A stretch of DNA of 64,000 bases from Sulfurisphaera javensis (GCF_041154675.1 NZ_AP031322.1:1859812-1923811), one strand, 5' to 3'. Shown: positions 20,619-29,529, counted from the stretch's first letter. Numbers and translations: made by a program. Notes: generated from the letters alone by a model not told the origin.

Positions 20619-20681
20619 TTTGCATATTTTACACTATAATTATATCTAAGGTTTGTATACTGTTGACCATAAAATGTGTAA

Positions 20682-20775
20682 AGCCGCGGCCGGGATTTGA
20701 ACCCGGGACCTTTGCCTTTCAGGAACTTTAGAATCTTACCAGGGCAACGCTCTAGCCAGGCTGAGCTACCGCGGC
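20682..20775 (-). tRNA. tRNA-Thr(GGT) with 19-nt intron
   Basis: The acceptor stem GCCGCGG pairs with CCGCGGC, followed by discriminator T, as in archaeal tRNA-Thr. The T loop is TTCAAAT. The anticodon stem TTGCC/GGCAA encloses CTGGTA plus A, giving anticodon GGT, with 19 extra bases (20718-20736) at the canonical 37/38 position. A TATA-like CTTATATG about 28 nt upstream serves it. Confidence 0.93.
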
Positions 20776-20897
20776 ATTAAATATTAAGACCTTTCGGCAT
20801 ATAAGTTTTTTGCAACAGCATTCGAAGATTATTTACATTTAAGAGTGTGATTTGTTATTTTCATTTTAGTCTCCTATTTTTAAACGCTATTAATAAC

Positions 20898-21092
20898 ATG
20901 GAATCTCAAAAAGAAATAGATTTAGTAGAACTTGCTTTTGAAGTAATTGAGGAAAACGTTCCTATAGATTGTGAAGACGTTATAAGGGAAATAAGAAGAA
21001 AATTCTTTAAGGACGTAAGAGACTTGGGATTTGAGGAAGCGTTGAAAAAATGGTCAAAAAGTGAGGATGATGTCGAGGTTATACTTTCTTAA
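20898..21092 (+). CDS. Small hypothetical protein, 64 aa
   Basis: A short acidic helical protein starting [20 protein letters not shown], with no family I recognise. A longer reading from GTG 20847 adds a hydrophobic leader that looks like untranslated DNA, so ATG 20898 is preferred. It ends 14 nt inside the convergent sugar-nucleotidyltransferase gene. Charge pattern and codon use look like a real gene, but support is modest. Confidence 0.5.
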   Translation: MESQKEIDLVELAFEVIEENVPIDCEDVIREIRRKFFKDVRDLGFEEALKKWSKSEDDVEVILS

Positions 21093-21765
21093 AAATTTCT
21101 GGTATTTCTACTGAGGCTTCTTCATAATCTTTTATCGTATCTATTGATCTCCAATAAACATTCTCAAACGTAACTCCTTTAAGTAAACCTTTTTCAGCTA
21201 GCAAAGGGAATGTTGTTTTTTCGATATCTCCTTTTTCTGGTAAGTATTCAAAAATTTCTGGCTTCATTAAATACACTCCAGCATTTATCCAATACTCTTT
21301 GAGTATTGGTTTTTCCACAAATCTAGTTACTTTTCCATCTTTATCGATTTGTACTACACCATAAGGACTTCTTAGAGGAACAAGAGCTATTCCAACAATG
21401 CATTCATTAAGCTTAATTCTACTTACATCTAAGTTAGTTAATATATCACCATTAGTTACTATAAATTCCTCGCTGATAAAATCTTTTAACCTTTTTATAG
21501 CACCACCAGTACCTAAAGGTTCTTCTTCAGTCATTATAGCTATTGAAACTCCTAATCTTTCCTGGTTTTTAGATACCCATTCTATTAAGACATCTTTCCT
21601 ATAACCTGCAAGGATGAAAAAAGAAGAAATACCAAATGATTTAAGCCAAATAATTTGCCATTCAAGAATAGGTTTTCCAGCAATCTCAACAAGAGGTTTT
21701 GGTTTGTCATCAGTAAGAGGTCTTAATCTTTTCCCAAAACCACCAGCTAAAATAACAGCTTTCAT
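21079..21765 (-). CDS. Sugar-1-phosphate nucleotidyltransferase
   Basis: 228 residues. It begins [20 protein letters not shown], the nucleotide-binding signature L-x-G-G-x-G-x-R-L-x-P-L-T, followed by [18 protein letters not shown], the usual sugar-phosphate loop, and [13 protein letters not shown] with the metal-binding D. It is short, without the C-terminal beta-helix, like archaeal mannose- or glucose-1-phosphate guanylyl/uridylyl transferases. It supplies nucleotide sugars for glycans. ATG 21765 is chosen over ATG 21780 because TTATTAATA near 21788-21796 is then at leaderless distance and MKAVILAGG is the family start. Confidence 0.88.
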   Translation of the reverse strand: MKAVILAGGFGKRLRPLTDDKPKPLVEIAGKPILEWQIIWLKSFGISSFFILAGYRKDVLIEWVSKNQERLGVSIAIMTEEEPLGTGGAIKRLKDFISEEFIVTNGDILTNLDVSRIKLNECIVGIALVPLRSPYGVVQIDKDGKVTRFVEKPILKEYWINAGVYLMKPEIFEYLPEKGDIEKTTFPLLAEKGLLKGVTFENVYWRSIDTIKDYEEASVEIPEIFKKV

Positions 21766-21818
21766 TGAAATACTAAACATCTAAATATTAATAAGTTTTT
21801 TCAAATGCCATAATTATT

Positions 21819-22292
21819 CTATTTTTTCTTAAGAATTTTTTCTATGTCTATACCTTCTAATTCTAGTAATTTCTTTTTTAATTCTATCCCTCTTGAATAA
21901 CCTCCTATATCTTTTTCGCCTATAACCCTATGACAAGGAATAATTAGCAGAATATTATTTTTTGATAAAGCAACACCAATTGCCCTAGGAGAAGATTTCA
22001 CAGCATCAGCAACTTGCTTATAAGTCCTTACTTCACCCCATTTTATCTTCATAACTTCTTTAAATACTCTCACTCTAAAATCGTTAAACGTCTTCAAATC
22101 AACTGGTTCTGTCAAGTCTACCTTTTTTCCTTCAAAGTATAAATCTAGTTTATGAAAGAAATCAGTAAAATAACTGTTATCAAGAAGATCTCTTTCAGCA
22201 CAATCACAAAAATCTAATAAAACGAAACCTTTCTCATTTCTTGCAACTGTAATTGGTCCGAAAGGACTATTATACAATCCGTAAACTATCAT
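21819..22292 (-). CDS. ogt: Methylated-DNA-protein cysteine methyltransferase
   Basis: 157 residues. The alkyl-acceptor motif [19 protein letters not shown] contains the active-site Cys in P-C-H-R-V, and [13 protein letters not shown] is the helix-turn-helix that contacts the minor groove, with the Arg finger. The enzyme removes O6-alkyl groups from guanine in a suicidal reaction. Its 3' neighbour is the nucleotidyltransferase; its start overlaps the end of thrS by 4 nt (ATGA-type, 22292-22289), so it is probably co-transcribed with thrS. Confidence 0.95.
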   Translation of the reverse strand: MIVYGLYNSPFGPITVARNEKGFVLLDFCDCAERDLLDNSYFTDFFHKLDLYFEGKKVDLTEPVDLKTFNDFRVRVFKEVMKIKWGEVRTYKQVADAVKSSPRAIGVALSKNNILLIIPCHRVIGEKDIGGYSRGIELKKKLLELEGIDIEKILKKK

Positions 22293-23911
22293 TTCAATTT
22301 ACTTAATGCACTCTGGTTCAAATCTCTATTTCTTATCTCTTCCAATAAAGCTCGCAGGAAATCCTCAAACCTCACTCCTCTTATTTCTACATTATTTCTA
22401 CCTCTAACAGTAACCTTTCCTTCTTCTCTTTCTTTTCTCCCAAGTATTATCATGTAAGGAACACCTTCATCATAAGCTTTCTTTATTCTCTTAGATAGAG
22501 TTTCATCTGACATATCAAGTTCAGCCCTTATCTTATTCTCTTTTAATTTCGCTAAGACATTTTGGGCATAATCTTCTACATCCTTACTTATTGGCAAAAT
22601 TCTAACTTGAATTGGAGATATCCAAGTTGGCAATTTACCTCTAAAATGTTCTAGTAAAATTGCCATAAATCTTTCTATTGAACCGTAAATAGCCCTATGT
22701 ATCATAACTGGTCTTTTTCTATTACCATCCTTATCAATGTACTCTAATTTGAATCTTTCTGGAAGATTAAAGTCAACTTGTATAGTAGATAATTGCCACC
22801 ATCTACCTAGACTATCCCTGATATCGAAATCTATCTTAGGACCATAAAATGCTCCTTCCTTCTCTTTTACGATATATCTAATTCCTAGTTCCTCTAAAGC
22901 TGAAGTTAAAGCTGAGGTTGCCTTATTCCACAATTCATCACTTCCAATGCTCTCATCTGGCCTTGTGCTAAGATTAATTCTTACATCATCACCTTTAAAA
23001 CCAAATATTGAAAGAACATCTAAAGTCTTCCTTACTAACATTTTTACTTCGTCTTTTATTTGATCTTCAGTTAGGAAAATGTGACCATCGTCTTGTACAA
23101 ATCCTCTAACTCTTAATAGTCCATAAAGTTCTCCTCTTTTCTCCCATCTGAAAACCAAACCAAACTCTGAAAACCTTATTGGTAAATCCTTATAACTTCT
23201 GGTCTTGCTCTTGTAGATTAAAATATGAGCAGGACAATTCATAGGTTTTAATCCTAATTCCTCATCCTCCATTTTAAATAAGACCATTTTATCTCTATAA
23301 TAATCATAATGACCACTAATCTTCCATAGTAAAGTTCTATAAATTTCTGCAGTATAAACTTCTTGATATCCCATGCTTTCGTTTATTTCTTCCATAAATT
23401 TGATTAACTCTTTTCTTATTATTTGTCCTTTTGCGTGAAAGAGAACTAAACCTGGTGCCGTTTCATCTGGAAAACTAAATAAATCAAGTTTCTCTCCTAA
23501 TATTCTATGATCATATTCTGAAACCTCTTCTAACCATTTAAGATATTTATCTAGTTCTTCTTTGCTTTCAAAACCTACTCCCCTTATTCTTATATATTGC
23601 ACATTCGGTAAAGGGTGATGAACTGAGATATTGAGTATCTCAAAATATTTTGGCTCAACATTAGAAGGCTCTCCTATTATTCTAATTTTATTTCCTTTAA
23701 ATTCTATGTAGCCATCCTTAAGCTGATAAGAGTATTGATTATATGTAGCGAACTTTTTTGCCTCATCTAATGTAAATGTTAAATCGCTCTCGACATCAAC
23801 GTAAAAATCTCTTTCCCCTAATCCAACTTCTACTGGTTTATAACCTTGAGAGGCCAAATTTAAGGCATATATAATACCAGCCTTAAGCCAGACGTTTTTG
23901 TATTCTTCCAT
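22289..23911 (-). CDS. thrS: Threonyl-tRNA synthetase, catalytic form without editing domain
   Basis: About 540 residues. The class II core has motif 2 around [18 protein letters not shown] and motif 3 around [19 protein letters not shown], with zinc ligand Cys in MNCPAHIL. The C-terminal domain from [18 protein letters not shown] binds the anticodon. The first 130 residues lack the H-x3-H and C-x3-H motifs of the bacterial-type editing domain and also any archaeal editing module, as in the ThrRS-1 of Crenarchaea, which works with a separate editing protein elsewhere. ATG 23911 is preferred over ATG 23920 because of leaderless spacing from a TATA at about 23932-23941. Confidence 0.93.
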   Translation of the reverse strand: MEEYKNVWLKAGIIYALNLASQGYKPVEVGLGERDFYVDVESDLTFTLDEAKKFATYNQYSYQLKDGYIEFKGNKIRIIGEPSNVEPKYFEILNISVHHPLPNVQYIRIRGVGFESKEELDKYLKWLEEVSEYDHRILGEKLDLFSFPDETAPGLVLFHAKGQIIRKELIKFMEEINESMGYQEVYTAEIYRTLLWKISGHYDYYRDKMVLFKMEDEELGLKPMNCPAHILIYKSKTRSYKDLPIRFSEFGLVFRWEKRGELYGLLRVRGFVQDDGHIFLTEDQIKDEVKMLVRKTLDVLSIFGFKGDDVRINLSTRPDESIGSDELWNKATSALTSALEELGIRYIVKEKEGAFYGPKIDFDIRDSLGRWWQLSTIQVDFNLPERFKLEYIDKDGNRKRPVMIHRAIYGSIERFMAILLEHFRGKLPTWISPIQVRILPISKDVEDYAQNVLAKLKENKIRAELDMSDETLSKRIKKAYDEGVPYMIILGRKEREEGKVTVRGRNNVEIRGVRFEDFLRALLEEIRNRDLNQSALSKLK

Positions 23912-23919
23912 GATAGGCA

Positions 23920-23943
23920 TTTTTATCTAACAAAATAAAATAG
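23920..23943. promoter_or_regulatory. Overlapping divergent promoters of thrS and the glycosyltransferase
   Basis: Only 38 nt separate ATG 23911 (minus) and GTG 23949 (plus). TTTTTATC at about 23918-23926 is 27 nt before the plus start; CTATTTTATTTTG read on minus (about 23932-23944) is 25-27 nt before the minus start. The two boxes cross over, each lying near or within the other's transcription start, so the genes may exclude each other. Confidence 0.45.
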
Positions 23944-23948
23944 TTTTA

Positions 23949-24908
23949 GTGTCAGATTTACTTATAATTGCGAGCGGGGGAGGACATACAGGATTTGGAA
24001 GAGCTATTGCTGAGTATCTTCCATTTAAGCCAGATTTTGTTATACCAGAAGGGGATAGGAATAGCGAAAGTATGATAAAAGACTACGCTAGAAAAATTTA
24101 CTATGTGAAGAAAGGTAAGGAACCTAATGAGGGAAACTTTCAGTTAGTTAAAAACCTTATTAAGATAATAAAACAGTCCTCAAAAATAGAAAAATACAAA
24201 GTTGTTATAGCAACAGGGTCAAATCATTCTTTGTTTCCTTCCTTTGTTCAATTTATAAAAGGGGCAAAGATTTATGGAATAGAAAGTCAAGATAGAATAA
24301 TAACTAGAGGTAAGGCAATCCAACTAATTTCGTATTTTGGAAAAGGAGTATTTCTTCATTGGAAAGAACAGCTTAAACTTTATCCTAATAAAGGGATTGT
24401 AGTTGGTCCTATAGTTGAAAAGCCAAAGTACAATACTGAAAAAGGTGAGTATATTCTAGTAACTACTGGAAGTCAAGGGTTTAAAAGGCTCTTCGACGTT
24501 CTAGTTAGATTAGATCTTGAGAACGTAGTAGTTCAAACTGGGAAAATCAACCCAGAAGAGTATCAAAAGAAAAAACCTAATTGGAAGTTCTTTTCCTTTG
24601 ACCCAGACTTAGAAAAATGGATAGCCAAAGCAAGAATAATTATTACTCATCAAGGTAAAACAGCTATGGAATCAGTAGTTATGTATAAAAAACCTACAAT
24701 AATTGTTTATAACAAAGATTGGATTTATGCAGCTACCAAAGAAGATAGTAGGCTTTATGCCAACATACTAGGGGCAAAGTTCCTTGATGATCCATCAACA
24801 TGGGAAAATGAAGAAGTTTTAATTAATGCAATTGATAAAGTTTCTGAGCCTAAAGATTTTGAAATAGGTACTAAAAAGTTAGTAGATATAATTTTGAATG
24901 AACTATGA
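23949..24908 (+). CDS. Fused Alg14-Alg13-like UDP-GlcNAc transferase (GT28)
   Basis: 319 residues. The N-terminal half starts LLIIASGGGHTGFGRAIAEY, the Alg14 signature SGGH, and continues like Alg14, which anchors and binds acceptor. The C-terminal half, from about residue 165, has YILVTTGSQGFKRL and IIITHQGKTAMESVVMYKKP, the Alg13/GT28 donor-binding site with H-x-G. In eukaryotes the two are separate proteins that together add the second GlcNAc of the N-glycan dolichol-linked core. Here one chain carries both. AglB at 32471 is the later step. The stop overlaps the next ATG (ATGA). Confidence 0.82.
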   Translation: MSDLLIIASGGGHTGFGRAIAEYLPFKPDFVIPEGDRNSESMIKDYARKIYYVKKGKEPNEGNFQLVKNLIKIIKQSSKIEKYKVVIATGSNHSLFPSFVQFIKGAKIYGIESQDRIITRGKAIQLISYFGKGVFLHWKEQLKLYPNKGIVVGPIVEKPKYNTEKGEYILVTTGSQGFKRLFDVLVRLDLENVVVQTGKINPEEYQKKKPNWKFFSFDPDLEKWIAKARIIITHQGKTAMESVVMYKKPTIIVYNKDWIYAATKEDSRLYANILGAKFLDDPSTWENEEVLINAIDKVSEPKDFEIGTKKLVDIILNEL

Positions 24909-25627
24909 TGAAACGAGCGCACCCTGATAAGATGAAGACGTCACTGCGTGCTGATGATCTTATTTTCAAACTTTTAGATGCTTTTGAAAAAAATAAAGAG
25001 TTATTAAGAAAAGCTGGTTGGATTGTTACTGATGTGAATTCTTATGAATGGTGGGATAATTTAAAAACAGCTGATGAAATTCTAATTTCATCTATCTTAG
25101 TACAAATGACAAAATGGGAAATAGTTAAGAAAACTATCGAAAAGCTAAGAGAGTTAAACCTCAATAGACTAGATAAAATAGCAGAATTATCTGAAAATGA
25201 AATAGAAGAACTTATTAAAGGAATTAATTTTTATAAGACTAAAGCTAGAAGATTAAAGAAATTAGCTGTTATAGTCAAAGAAAAAGGCCTTGAGAACCTC
25301 CTAAAAGATGAAAAGGCACTTAAAGATATTGAAGGAATTGGAGATGAGACAGCTGAAGCCTTGCAACTTTTTGTAGCTAATCTCCCAGTTTTCCCACGTT
25401 CCACTTATGCATCTAGAATTTTAAGCAGACTTTTAGGTGAAGAAATAAGTAAACAAGAAGCTAAAAAAATTGTAGAGAATACTATACATGACGACGTATA
25501 TAAACTAAAACTCTTACATGCTGGTATAGTAACTATTGGTAAAACTTATTGCTTTAGTAAACCTAAATGCAATAGTTGCATATTTAAAGATTTGTGTGCA
25601 TATTATAAACATGTGGTGAAAAGTTGA
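24905..25627 (+). CDS. EndoIII-like HhH-GPD protein with atypical active site
   Basis: 240 residues of the COG2231-like group. The helix-hairpin-helix is [18 protein letters not shown] and the C-terminal [4Fe-4S] cluster ligands are [16 protein letters not shown] (C-x6-C-x2-C-x5-C). At the place of the catalytic Lys of EndoIII (GxGxKTA) there is Glu. In the following segment, [11 protein letters not shown], the residue aligned with the catalytic Asp (as in VDxxTxR) is Ser. So both canonical catalytic residues seem absent. It could bind damaged DNA without cleaving, or use other residues. Starts and stops overlap both neighbours by 4 nt, so it belongs to one operon. Confidence 0.8.
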   Translation: MMKRAHPDKMKTSLRADDLIFKLLDAFEKNKELLRKAGWIVTDVNSYEWWDNLKTADEILISSILVQMTKWEIVKKTIEKLRELNLNRLDKIAELSENEIEELIKGINFYKTKARRLKKLAVIVKEKGLENLLKDEKALKDIEGIGDETAEALQLFVANLPVFPRSTYASRILSRLLGEEISKQEAKKIVENTIHDDVYKLKLLHAGIVTIGKTYCFSKPKCNSCIFKDLCAYYKHVVKS

Positions 25628-26637
25628 AACTTTACGAATATGAGGGTAAAGAACTTTTTAAACAAGTCGGAATCCCAGTTCCAAGAGGTATTGTTACAGA
25701 CAAACCGATAAAATGGGAGGGAAAAGCTGTAGTAAAATCACAATTACTTGAAGGTGGTAGAGGAAAAAGAGGATTAGTTAGAGTAACTGACAATGTAGAG
25801 GAGACAATAAAAGAGTTAATGAGCTTAGGAATAAATAAGTTCTTAGTTGAAGAGTTTATTCCACATGAGAAAGAGATCTACTTATCAGCCTTAATAGATA
25901 GAGACTCAGCTGAACCAATAATAGTAGCTTCTCCAGAAGGAGGAATAGATATTGAAAGCAGCAAGAACGTTAGAATTTTCCAAATTCCCATAGAAAGAGG
26001 GGTTAGATCGTATGATGTGATAAAAATTGAAAAATATCTAAATGTAAAAGGTCTAGAACCAGTAATAAAAGGATTATATAAATTAGTTACAGAGTATGAT
26101 GCTGAATTAGCTGAGATAAATCCCTTAGCTATAACTATTGACGGAAGGATTTATGCCTTAGATTCGAAGGTCATTCTAGAGGACAATGCACTCTTTAAGC
26201 ATCAAGATATAATTGAAAAGATCGGAAGATCACCTAGTAAGGAAGCGTATGTCGAACTTGATGGAGACATTGGAATAATTGGTAATGGTGCTGGATTAAC
26301 TATGGCTACTATGGATATGGTGAAATTAATGGGAGGAAACCCAGCTGATTTTTATGATGTAGGCGGAGGAGCCGATAGAGAAAAAGTAAAGGAAGCAATT
26401 TTAAAAATTGGCTCAAATTCAAAGGTTAGGAAAATCATAATGAATATTTATGGTGGAATAACTAGATGTGATGAAGTTGCATTAGGAATAATTGAAGCTT
26501 ATGATAAAGTGAAAAAACCAATTTATGTTAGGCTAGTTGGAACTAATGAAGAAGCTGGAAGGAAGATCCTTCAAGAAAAGGGTATACCTTATTATACAGA
26601 TGCATTAAGTTGTATAGGTGATGCTTTACGCTCATAA
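25624..26637 (+). CDS. sucC: Succinyl-CoA synthetase beta subunit (ATP-grasp)
   Basis: 337 residues. The start [20 protein letters not shown] and the grasp loop [15 protein letters not shown] are standard. The CoA/phosphate domain has [18 protein letters not shown] and [13 protein letters not shown] with conserved Gly-Gly-Ile-Thr-Arg. It works with SucD in the citric acid cycle, making succinyl-CoA or the reverse with ATP/GTP. It starts at TTG 25624, sharing TTGA with the upstream stop. It is shorter than the E. coli subunit (388 aa), as usual in Sulfolobales. Confidence 0.95.
   Translation: MKLYEYEGKELFKQVGIPVPRGIVTDKPIKWEGKAVVKSQLLEGGRGKRGLVRVTDNVEETIKELMSLGINKFLVEEFIPHEKEIYLSALIDRDSAEPIIVASPEGGIDIESSKNVRIFQIPIERGVRSYDVIKIEKYLNVKGLEPVIKGLYKLVTEYDAELAEINPLAITIDGRIYALDSKVILEDNALFKHQDIIEKIGRSPSKEAYVELDGDIGIIGNGAGLTMATMDMVKLMGGNPADFYDVGGGADREKVKEAILKIGSNSKVRKIIMNIYGGITRCDEVALGIIEAYDKVKKPIYVRLVGTNEEAGRKILQEKGIPYYTDALSCIGDALRS
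26617..26622 (+). promoter_or_regulatory. Shine-Dalgarno GGTGAT before the sucD ATA start
   Basis: GGTGAT inside the end of sucC matches the core of the Sulfolobus anti-SD complement GAGGTGAT. It lies 11 nt before ATA 26634. It supports initiation at the sucC/sucD junction despite the lack of a normal start codon. Confidence 0.5.
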
Positions 26638-27479
26638 ATAGAAATTCTAGAGTACTGGTTCAAGGAATTACTGGTAAAGAAGGGTCTTTCCATACAAAGC
26701 AAATGTTAACTTATGGTACAAAAATAGTAGCAGGAACTAGCCCAGGGAAAGGAGGAACTGAAGTTCATGGGGTTCCAGTATATGATACTGTTGAAGATGC
26801 ATTAAAAGAACACGAAATAGATGCTAGTATAGTTTTTGTCCCAGCTAAATTCGCACCAGATGCAATTTATGAGGCAATAGATGGTGGTATTAAACTAATT
26901 GTTGTAATAACTGAGCATATTCCAGTCTTAGATATGTTAAAAGTTGTAAAATATGCTAAACAGAAAGGTTCAAGGATAATAGGCCCTAATTGCCCAGGAA
27001 TTATAGTTCCGGAAGAAAGTTTAGTAGGAATATTTCCCCCTAGACCTTTCAAGAAAGGAAAAATTGGTATCGTTTCAAGATCTGGTACATTAACATATGA
27101 GGTTGCTGAAATGGTTAAAGAACTAGGGCAATCAACGGTAATTGGTATAGGAGGAGATCCAATAGTCGGTACTAGTTTGGTTGAAGTAGTTAAGATGTTT
27201 GAAGAAGATCCAGAAACAGAAAGCATAATAATGATAGGTGAGATAGGAGGTACAATGGAAGAAAGAGTAGCAAAAATGAAAAAAGAAGGATTAATTAAGA
27301 AGAAAATTGTAGCATATATTGCTGGGATGACTGCACCTAAAGAAAAAAGAATGGGACATGCCGGAGCAGTAGTTTATATGGGAATGGGAACTTTCGAAAG
27401 TAAAATTAAGGCATTGCATGAATCTGGAATTCCAGTAGCGACAACACCATACGAAATCAAAAAACTCCTCGTTTTTTAA
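26634..27479 (+). CDS. sucD: Succinyl-CoA synthetase alpha subunit, ATA start proposed
   Basis: The conserved body has [35 protein letters not shown], and the phospho-histidine in MGHAGAVV. The frame is open upstream of the first ATG (26703): [20 protein letters not shown] is the invariant N-terminus (CoA-binding Rossmann strand). Between the upstream in-frame TGA (26619) and this segment there is no ATG, GTG or TTG. The best start is ATA at 26634, which overlaps the sucC stop as ATAA, just as ATGA would. GGTGAT (26617-26622), complementary to the 16S 3' end, lies 11 nt upstream. Starting at 26703 would lose the CoA-binding strand. Confidence 0.9.
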   Translation: MNRNSRVLVQGITGKEGSFHTKQMLTYGTKIVAGTSPGKGGTEVHGVPVYDTVEDALKEHEIDASIVFVPAKFAPDAIYEAIDGGIKLIVVITEHIPVLDMLKVVKYAKQKGSRIIGPNCPGIIVPEESLVGIFPPRPFKKGKIGIVSRSGTLTYEVAEMVKELGQSTVIGIGGDPIVGTSLVEVVKMFEEDPETESIIMIGEIGGTMEERVAKMKKEGLIKKKIVAYIAGMTAPKEKRMGHAGAVVYMGMGTFESKIKALHESGIPVATTPYEIKKLLVF

Positions 27480-28539
27480 GCACAGCAACAATAACTAAAA
27501 TAACCGCTATTGATATACCACCTATAAGGATATACTGAGAAAAGTCTACTGGAGTAGTATACGTTACACCAACTATTTCACCTCCACTATTAATAAATAT
27601 TATAGATATATCGCCACCTTCAGGGAAAAACATAACATAATAGTGACCTATCATTGCGCCTATAAACGGAAAAGATTTATTCTGATATTCATAAGTAGTA
27701 CTCCAATAGAAATATCCGTCAGAAGACAATTGTTGAAGTAAAATAGAATAAATGCTACCATTCACATAGATATTGCCACTAGGCTCAATATATGGAAATT
27801 CACTTATGGGTAGAATAACAGCAACATACCCATGAGCAGAAATATTTAAGGCAGGAAAAGTTTGATTCCCCAATTTAATATTGCCATATGCAAAAGAAGA
27901 GGAAGGAGAAATAACATATACTTCTTCATATTTATGTTCAGTACCAATTAAGAAATTCAATTTCACTTTATAAAGATTTGAAGATTTAACAAAATTTAAA
28001 GGTGAAGGAGATTGAATATAATTAAGTCTCACACTGAAATTAAACTTAATTCCATTTTCAAACGTTTTATTGTAAACTGATATCGGAAAACCATATTGAG
28101 CAGAGACTATCATATATCCTCCACCATTATCATAAAACTTTATTGCAGGTACAGTTACATTACTACCATTAACATTAACTGGATAATTTATGATACTGAA
28201 ATTCGAAAGCACAGCTATAATAGGTAAATAATAGGGAGAATAGTAAATATCATAATATGTCAGAACATTATAACTACTAACCGAGACATTGTGATAAGGA
28301 GGCAATTTTGGCGATATAGTAGTTACAGTGAGATTATTAAAAACTGTCATATTAAAATGAGTATCCTCCCATTTCATAAGTATACTATCATTATAATAGA
28401 AATATTGATTATGTGAAACATATAAGGAGCTAGAGGATAATGTATATGAGAAAATCATTCCAGGGATTAAAAAGGCAAACAAAATTATTGAACTAACCAT
28501 AGGTAAAGAGTTTTTGTAAGAGTTATTAAAAACTTTCAT
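27457..28539 (-). CDS. Envelope protein with signal segment and C-terminal anchor
   Basis: 360 residues: a hydrophobic N-terminal segment ([17 protein letters not shown]), a long Thr/Ser/Asn/Tyr-rich extracellular region with many N-glycosylation sequons (NMT, NLT, NVS, NGS), then a transmembrane anchor ([19 protein letters not shown]) with KKRG at the inside. This is a type I surface protein of the crenarchaeal kind; no enzyme motif is seen. ATG 28539 is 1 nt from the tRNA-Ile 3' end. ATG 28500 is an alternative, 27 nt from a TATA-like TTTTTAATA at 28523-28531. It converges on sucD with a 23-nt overlap. Confidence 0.7.
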   Translation of the reverse strand: MKVFNNSYKNSLPMVSSIILFAFLIPGMIFSYTLSSSSLYVSHNQYFYYNDSILMKWEDTHFNMTVFNNLTVTTISPKLPPYHNVSVSSYNVLTYYDIYYSPYYLPIIAVLSNFSIINYPVNVNGSNVTVPAIKFYDNGGGYMIVSAQYGFPISVYNKTFENGIKFNFSVRLNYIQSPSPLNFVKSSNLYKVKLNFLIGTEHKYEEVYVISPSSSFAYGNIKLGNQTFPALNISAHGYVAVILPISEFPYIEPSGNIYVNGSIYSILLQQLSSDGYFYWSTTYEYQNKSFPFIGAMIGHYYVMFFPEGGDISIIFINSGGEIVGVTYTTPVDFSQYILIGGISIAVILVIVAVLKKRGVF

Positions 28540-28540
28540 A

Positions 28541-28629
28541 TGGGCCCGGTGGGACTTGAACCCACGACCTCCCGGTCTCTGCCGGGAGTGTTATCAGCCG
28601 GGCGCTCTACCAAGCTAAGCTACGGGCCC
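28541..28629 (-). tRNA. tRNA-Ile(GAT) with 15-nt intron
   Basis: Acceptor GGGCCCG pairs with CGGGCCC, discriminator A. The anticodon stem CCCGG/CCGGG encloses CTGATA plus A, anticodon GAT, with a 15-nt intron (28577-28591) at position 37/38. T loop TTCAAGT. Its 3' end is followed after one base by the ATG of the envelope-protein gene. Confidence 0.92.
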
Positions 28630-28649
28630 AATAATAACATTATAACTAA

Positions 28650-28660
28650 CCTTTTTAAGA
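28650..28660. promoter_or_regulatory. Bidirectional TATA for tRNA-Ile and the C/D sRNA candidate
   Basis: CCTTTTTAAGA reads as a TATA-like box on both strands. It lies about 26 nt from the tRNA-Ile 5' end (28629, minus) and about 27 nt from the expected 5' end of the sRNA candidate (28682, plus). Confidence 0.45.
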
Positions 28661-28681
28661 CTTTTGTTAAAATCTTAATGA

Positions 28682-28737
28682 GAATGATGAACGATGGGCG
28701 GCTTGAGATGGTGATGAAAAATAAATTTACTGAAAAC
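28682..28737 (+). ncRNA. C/D box methylation-guide sRNA candidate (16S target)
   Basis: The order is C box ATGATGA (28684-28690), ACGATGGGCGG, CTTGA as a deviant D' box, GATG, C' box GTGATGA (28710-28716), a 12-nt AT-rich spacer and D box CTGA (28730-28733). C to D spans about 50 nt, normal for Sulfolobus C/D sRNAs. The first spacer can pair over about 10 bp (one G-U) with the universal 16S segment CCGCCCGUCG around E. coli 1399-1408, next to C1402, a site of 2'-O-methylation in bacteria. The AT-rich second spacer may be idle; it overlaps the HEPN promoter. Confidence 0.55.
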
Positions 28738-28748
28738 AGTTTTTTTAT

Positions 28749-29153
28749 GTGAGTATTGAAGAAGTGAATAGATTGCTTAGAAGAGCCCAAAAATTTAAGG
28801 AAGATGCAACAAGATCTTTTGAAGAAGGATATTATGATTTTACTTGCTTTTACGCTGAACAAGCTATTCAATTAAGACTTAAAGCCTTCGTACTCAGATA
28901 CTTAGGTTTCATTCCAAGAACACACTCAATTAGGGACCTACTTTCTTACGTTTACAAGTACACAAACAATGAACAAATCAGAGAGTATGTGGAGGGAAAA
29001 AGGAAACTTATATCGGATTTGGAAAGAAGTTATACGGACGCTAGGTATGGGGATATTGATTATGACAAAAATGATGGAAATGAGTGCTTAAATATTCTTA
29101 ATGAGATATTTTCTTTGTTAGAAAATGAAGAAAGCAGAAGAAATATACATTGA
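28749..29153 (+). CDS. HEPN-domain protein (MNT partner)
   Basis: 134 residues, four-helix HEPN fold: NRLLRRAQKFKEDATRSFEE, then YYDFTCFYAEQAIQLRLKAF and HSIRDLLSYV, ending DLERSYTDARYGD, typical of the HEPN family that pairs with minimal nucleotidyltransferases. In such pairs the HEPN protein is usually the RNase-type toxin. The start is GTG 28749 with a TATA-like AAATAAATTT about 27 nt upstream. It overlaps the MNT gene by 29 nt. Confidence 0.88.
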   Translation: MSIEEVNRLLRRAQKFKEDATRSFEEGYYDFTCFYAEQAIQLRLKAFVLRYLGFIPRTHSIRDLLSYVYKYTNNEQIREYVEGKRKLISDLERSYTDARYGDIDYDKNDGNECLNILNEIFSLLENEESRRNIH

Positions 29154-29529
29154 ATTTGCTAGGGAAAAAATAAAGATCCTATCTTCCTTCGACACTTATG
29201 CTAAACTTTTGTATGAGAGCCTTCTCCGCGTCTTATCTAGATACGGAATAAGAGGAGAAGTTTATTTCTTTGGATCCGTGATTGAAGGAAAATATACTGT
29301 CTCAAGTGATATAGATGTTGCTATAGTGACTGAACAAAGATTAAAGGCTGGACTACAAGCTGAAATACAAGACGAAGTCATAAAAGAAATGGAAAAGTTT
29401 GGTTACCCTTGGTGGTTCCCTTTAGAACTTCATTTCCTTTCACCACAGCTATTTGAAGCAATGAAAAAGGGTGGAGCTAATTTTGTTAAGGCTGAGGAAT
29501 ATCTAGAAAAGATTGAAATGATTATGTAA
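29125..29529 (+). CDS. Minimal nucleotidyltransferase (MNT), HEPN partner
   Basis: 134 residues with the polymerase-beta signature FFGSVIEGKYTVSSDIDVAI, that is G-S-x10-S-D-x-D with the metal-binding pair. MNT proteins are the antitoxins of HEPN/MNT pairs and in studied cases neutralise HEPN by adding nucleotides to a tyrosine. The pair is a toxin-antitoxin module frequent in thermophilic archaea. The two ORFs overlap by 29 nt, supporting co-translation. It looks intact, unlike the related remnant at 20357. Confidence 0.88.
   Translation: MKKAEEIYIEFAREKIKILSSFDTYAKLLYESLLRVLSRYGIRGEVYFFGSVIEGKYTVSSDIDVAIVTEQRLKAGLQAEIQDEVIKEMEKFGYPWWFPLELHFLSPQLFEAMKKGGANFVKAEEYLEKIEMIM

Noticed and set aside
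26867-27226. Antisense frame inside sucD
   Set aside because: It is a shadow of the conserved SucD reading frame.
28540-28752. Plus-strand open frame across tRNA-Ile
   Set aside because: It translates the antisense of a clear tRNA gene and then the sRNA candidate; the composition is that of the tRNA.
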